Notes under the pieces: generated by a model
Seen by the model: only the letters and a program-made list of their open reading frames with translations
What the model was told of the DNA's origin: nothing
The model's database searches: none
Translations under genes and position numbers: made by a program
Assembly (NCBI GenBank): GCA_019155185.1
Contig: CM032813.1
Span: 4,695,001-4,759,000 of the forward strand
Length of the DNA stretch: 64,000 nt
Reading direction: 5' to 3'
Source: Beaufortia kweichowensis
Lineage: Eukaryota > Chordata > Actinopteri > Cypriniformes > Gastromyzontidae
Shown here: positions 61,130 through 64,000 of the stretch, piece by piece
How the letters are laid out: every line of letters begins with the position of its first letter
Position numbering within the stretch: position 1 is the stretch's first letter

Positions 61130-61500
61130 TGGCGATTCATCTATATATTTATAAATGTATTTGGTAATGATATGTTAGAACCCTACATTAGCCCAATAAA
61201 AAGGTCTCGCAGTTGCTTGATGGAGTTTAAAGCTGTAAAGGTAACATTACAAATCATAGCAGTGTTTCTGAGAGAGGCTGCCAAGGCGACGGCCTGTGCA
61301 CGTATATAACCATCAAAGTCTGCAGTGCTTTCTGGCCCACACTCGGCCTCAGTGGGAATAAAGCTGTCTTCTACTGTGCGCTGTGGGGCTGTAAAAAGTT
61401 TGGACGGGTAATAAGTGGCTCATTTTTAAATGAATATGCGTCAGTCAGAAAGAGCGGGTCGGCCAGATCCTGAGCTTTCATCCTAGAGCGCACGGTAATG
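61130..61500. promoter_or_regulatory. candidate conserved noncoding element
   Basis: Non-repetitive balanced stretch: TACATTAGCCCAATAAAAAG, GGTAACATTACAAATCATAG, CCAAGGCGACGGCC, GCCTCAGTGGGAATAAAGC and GGGTAATAAGTGGC. Overlaps one 60-codon frame without domains. Confidence 0.35.
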
Positions 61501-61504
61501 ATCC

Positions 61505-62810
61505 TGTCGTAAATGAGAAAAAGAGCAAGAGAGATAGAGAAGCAGAAATACAGGAAGAAATGAAAGCAGTGGTGGGGAGAGCATAATGCACATTTCCGCG
61601 TTTTTGGGGGTTGTTAGTACTGGCGTAAGTGGTAAGTGAAAAGCCAGACAACCTAACATCACATACACACATTGTGTGTGTGTGTAAAAGATTTAACCTA
61701 AACTTTTAACCTAAAGTTTTAACGTCTGCACACATGCACACAGGCGACACATTATGTGTTTGTGTTTGTTACAGTATTATAGTAGCTTGTAATTTTTACG
61801 TAATTTAAATATTTCAAATCTTGATGTGGCTTTTCTGAGTTTGTTTTTGACTATTAAATTTATTCTTTATTTGTAGTTCCAGGTGCAAAGTGAATGTTGT
61901 TGAATTCTGAATGAAGAAACCATGTAAACATCAAATGGAGGACTAATAAAGATTTACATCCAACTAAAAAAAATGAATTCATTCTAGAACATAAATAATT
62001 TCCACCAAGTCACATATCTCTATCAGAGATCATGGCAAAATGTCTAAATTTCAATAACTGTCTCAAGGACATTTTCCCTCCTTCATACTCAGAAAATTGT
62101 CTTACTTTATCTAATTCCCTGCCTGCAAGACGTCCCCCATCCTCTCATTATGTAATTTGTCCTCTCATATTCTCTTGTGTTTGATTCTGACAAATATGCG
62201 GATTATCTGAATATGGGATTTTTAAATATATGGCTAATGTTAACTTTCATGTATTTCGTCTAATCTGCTGAATATTCATTATGGGTCTCAAGGACAGAAG
62301 CTGAATTGCAGAGGTCATGAATTTTGTGCAGAGAGAGAGAGAAAGGGGAAAAAAGATTAAAATTTAAACTAGGATTCACTGTTGAATTACAGAAATTAAA
62401 CTGATCACCAGTCATGCTCTGAAAATATTGTAAGAGCAAGTTCTTGGTATAATAAAGAAAGTCATTGTGTTTAAAGGCATGGATCCTTTAGTTATGGAAG
62501 CAGGAAAAAAAATGAAATTATGATTATGGCAGACTAATAATTATAAATAGATACATACACTAGTTGCTACAATAGTTAGAAAAATACAGAATTAACATAA
62601 TCCTACTACTATAAATAAACAATAATATTAAAAATTACAATTTAAAAATTATTATTATTATTATTAATGTGAATCTAGCAGTACAGTATGTACTTTAATA
62701 CATTCGAAGCTGAAGATAAAAACAGCAAGATTTCTTTTTCTCCTGTGAAAAATGATAAAATAAAGTATATGTCAACACTATCTATAGGTACAAACCAACA
62801 ATAAATGCTT
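61505..62810. other. AT-rich noncoding DNA, no gene recognised
   Basis: Contains a short ATTATTATT run near 62647-62666. No gene or transposon end recognised. Confidence 0.5.
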
Positions 62811-63292
62811 CCCTTGTGGTCTCTCCTATCAGATCCAGATGTCTCTTTCACACCAGCACAGGAAGACAGAACTCTGATATATTTTATATTGAAGCAGAAT
62901 CCAGCATTGAGAGTGGAAATGCCACGGCCTGGGCTGTCTGACAGAGGCGTGAATGTGAGGGGACTGACAGCGTGCCTATCCTAACCCAGCATCCTACATG
63001 CCAGGCTGCCTGTATGACATGCAATGAAAAAGTCAAGACTGATTCCTGTGGGATCTCTTCGCAAACAAAGGACAATGCTGGTGGATTTCCTCTGGGAACT
63101 GCAAGTTTGGCCGGAAGATTTGGGCATGCTGCAGATTGATAATGTCAGTCGATTGAGATATGAAGTGTCATTTTAGTGAATGCGAGATCAAAAAAAAGAA
63201 TGGGGGGAGGGAGGTTAAAAAAGAAGACAGTGTGTCATTTGTTTGCTTTGATACAAGATCGCACCCGAGGAAGAGAGCAGGGTTTGTGCATG

Positions 63293-63294
<2 letters not shown>

Positions 63295-63322
<28 letters not shown>
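63295..63322. repeat. (GT)14 microsatellite
   Basis: A perfect 28-bp GT run preceded by GCATGCAT. Confidence 0.95.
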
Positions 63323-63325
<3 letters not shown>

Positions 63326-63379
63326 AGACACACAGCCTCAACAAGAGACCTTTTGCCGCCTCCTTTTATACAATAGTCA

Positions 63380-63926
63380 GCTCTCCTCATGTTCCACCAC
63401 CGGCCCCACCTCTCAACCCGCTCGGTGAATGAAAACTTAGCAAACTCCTTTCCCCCTCCCACAGCCCTCCGCTCACCCCTCACTATCCTCCAGGGGAGGC
63501 AGGTGACACTTCAGCCCGCTCGCAGAGCCTCTGTGGCCGGGCTACATCTGCGTCGAGCAGGGCCGTCGGTCAGCTCCTCACAAGTGGCCCCAGGCTAGAC
63601 TTGAACCCTCTTCTGTGTTTGAAAAAGGCGGCACCTTAGAACAGCCGGCCTCATCCTGGATGTTTTTTCTTTCTTTCCAACTGATCTTTGTGTTTTTTTC
63701 TCATTTTTTGGACAGACCTATTCAGGACGGAGTTCCTCGCATGGCACGGGCTGTTAGGATCGGTAACCGCTCCCCGAAGACAGCTCGGCCATGTGGTTTA
63801 TGTGAGGATGGATGCAGTGATGACAAAAAGACGAGTGTGAGGGAAAAGACTCGAGAGAGAAAGAGACACAGAACATGGTGGCGGAGGAGTAAACAATACA
63901 GCGCTGTGTTATTTAACACCCTCTAA
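63380..63926 (+). other. GC-richer block with exon-like plus-strand open frame (hypothetical)
   Basis: GC-richer sequence at 63380-63600 is followed by a T-rich tract ending TTTTTTGGACAG at 63715, a good 3' splice-site match. After it, one frame stays open to a TAA at 63924-63926 and translates to basic sequence with stretches such as SPKTARPCGLCEDGC and REKTRERKRHRTWWRR. The open frame as a whole starts upstream at 63615 (103 codons) and reads through the T-rich tract. I do not recognise the protein; its basic part reflects AGAGAGAAAGAG-like purine-rich DNA. A minus-strand frame of 65 codons overlaps. Could be a noncoding-RNA exon, a CNE or chance. Confidence 0.2.
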
Positions 63927-64000
63927 CCAAAGCCAGCTGGGCCTGTAAACACATTTATGACGATTTAATGAAAACATGCTGTTGCGTCTCTGATCTTCCT

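Overview
The window looks like intergenic (or very long intronic) DNA from a teleost fish, most likely a cyprinid (carp, zebrafish or relatives). The evidence is AT-rich single-copy DNA, very long dinucleotide microsatellites, one tRNA-derived SINE with the usual teleost 3' domain, and many short non-autonomous DNA transposons with ends typical of cyprinid genomes. I found no protein-coding gene, rRNA, tRNA gene, recognisable microRNA, CRISPR array or virus-like sequence that I can support. All ATG-initiated open frames are short (150 codons or fewer). The longest come from (AG)n, (CT)n or (TTTC)n tracts or lie in transposon or conserved-looking noncoding DNA.

Layout. 1-6.8 kb: AT-rich DNA with one 224-bp MITE and a relic fragment. 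6.8-13.4 kb: blocks of well-composed, homeodomain-motif-rich sequence that look like conserved noncoding elements (CNEs), interrupted by a TTAA-flanked MITE, two long AG/CT tracts, an AT tract and a Tc1/mariner-type MITE. 13.4-19.8 kb: mostly plain AT-rich DNA with another long CT tract, two CNE-like blocks, a second TTAA MITE and a palindromic MITE. 19.8-28.7 kb: a TTA/GTA compound repeat next to a SINE, two close copies of the GACCCTG MITE, and a 140-bp TTTC tract. 28.7-44 kb: CNE-like blocks at 29.4, 35.9, 36.8 and 43.6 kb, two more TTAA MITEs, and a 37-bp sequence present twice 2.5 kb apart. 44-52 kb: the densest CNE-like block (45.5-46.5 kb), a hAT-type MITE and plain DNA. 52-64 kb: a CT tract, three copies of the AGTTCACCC-type repeat, CNE-like blocks, a cluster of ATCAATCA motifs at 59.5 kb and a GC-richer exon-like end.

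The likely role is regulatory: a gene desert with many candidate enhancers around an unseen developmental gene. That is inference from sequence appearance; no alignment to other species was possible. The most interesting points are the 37-bp duplicated core (35739 and 38254), an ATG-less 108-codon open frame with splice-like borders (12220-12546), a four-copy TTAA-flanked MITE family all in one orientation with a 74-bp presence/absence segment, and the ATCAATCA cluster. Nothing seen amounts to a new multi-gene system.
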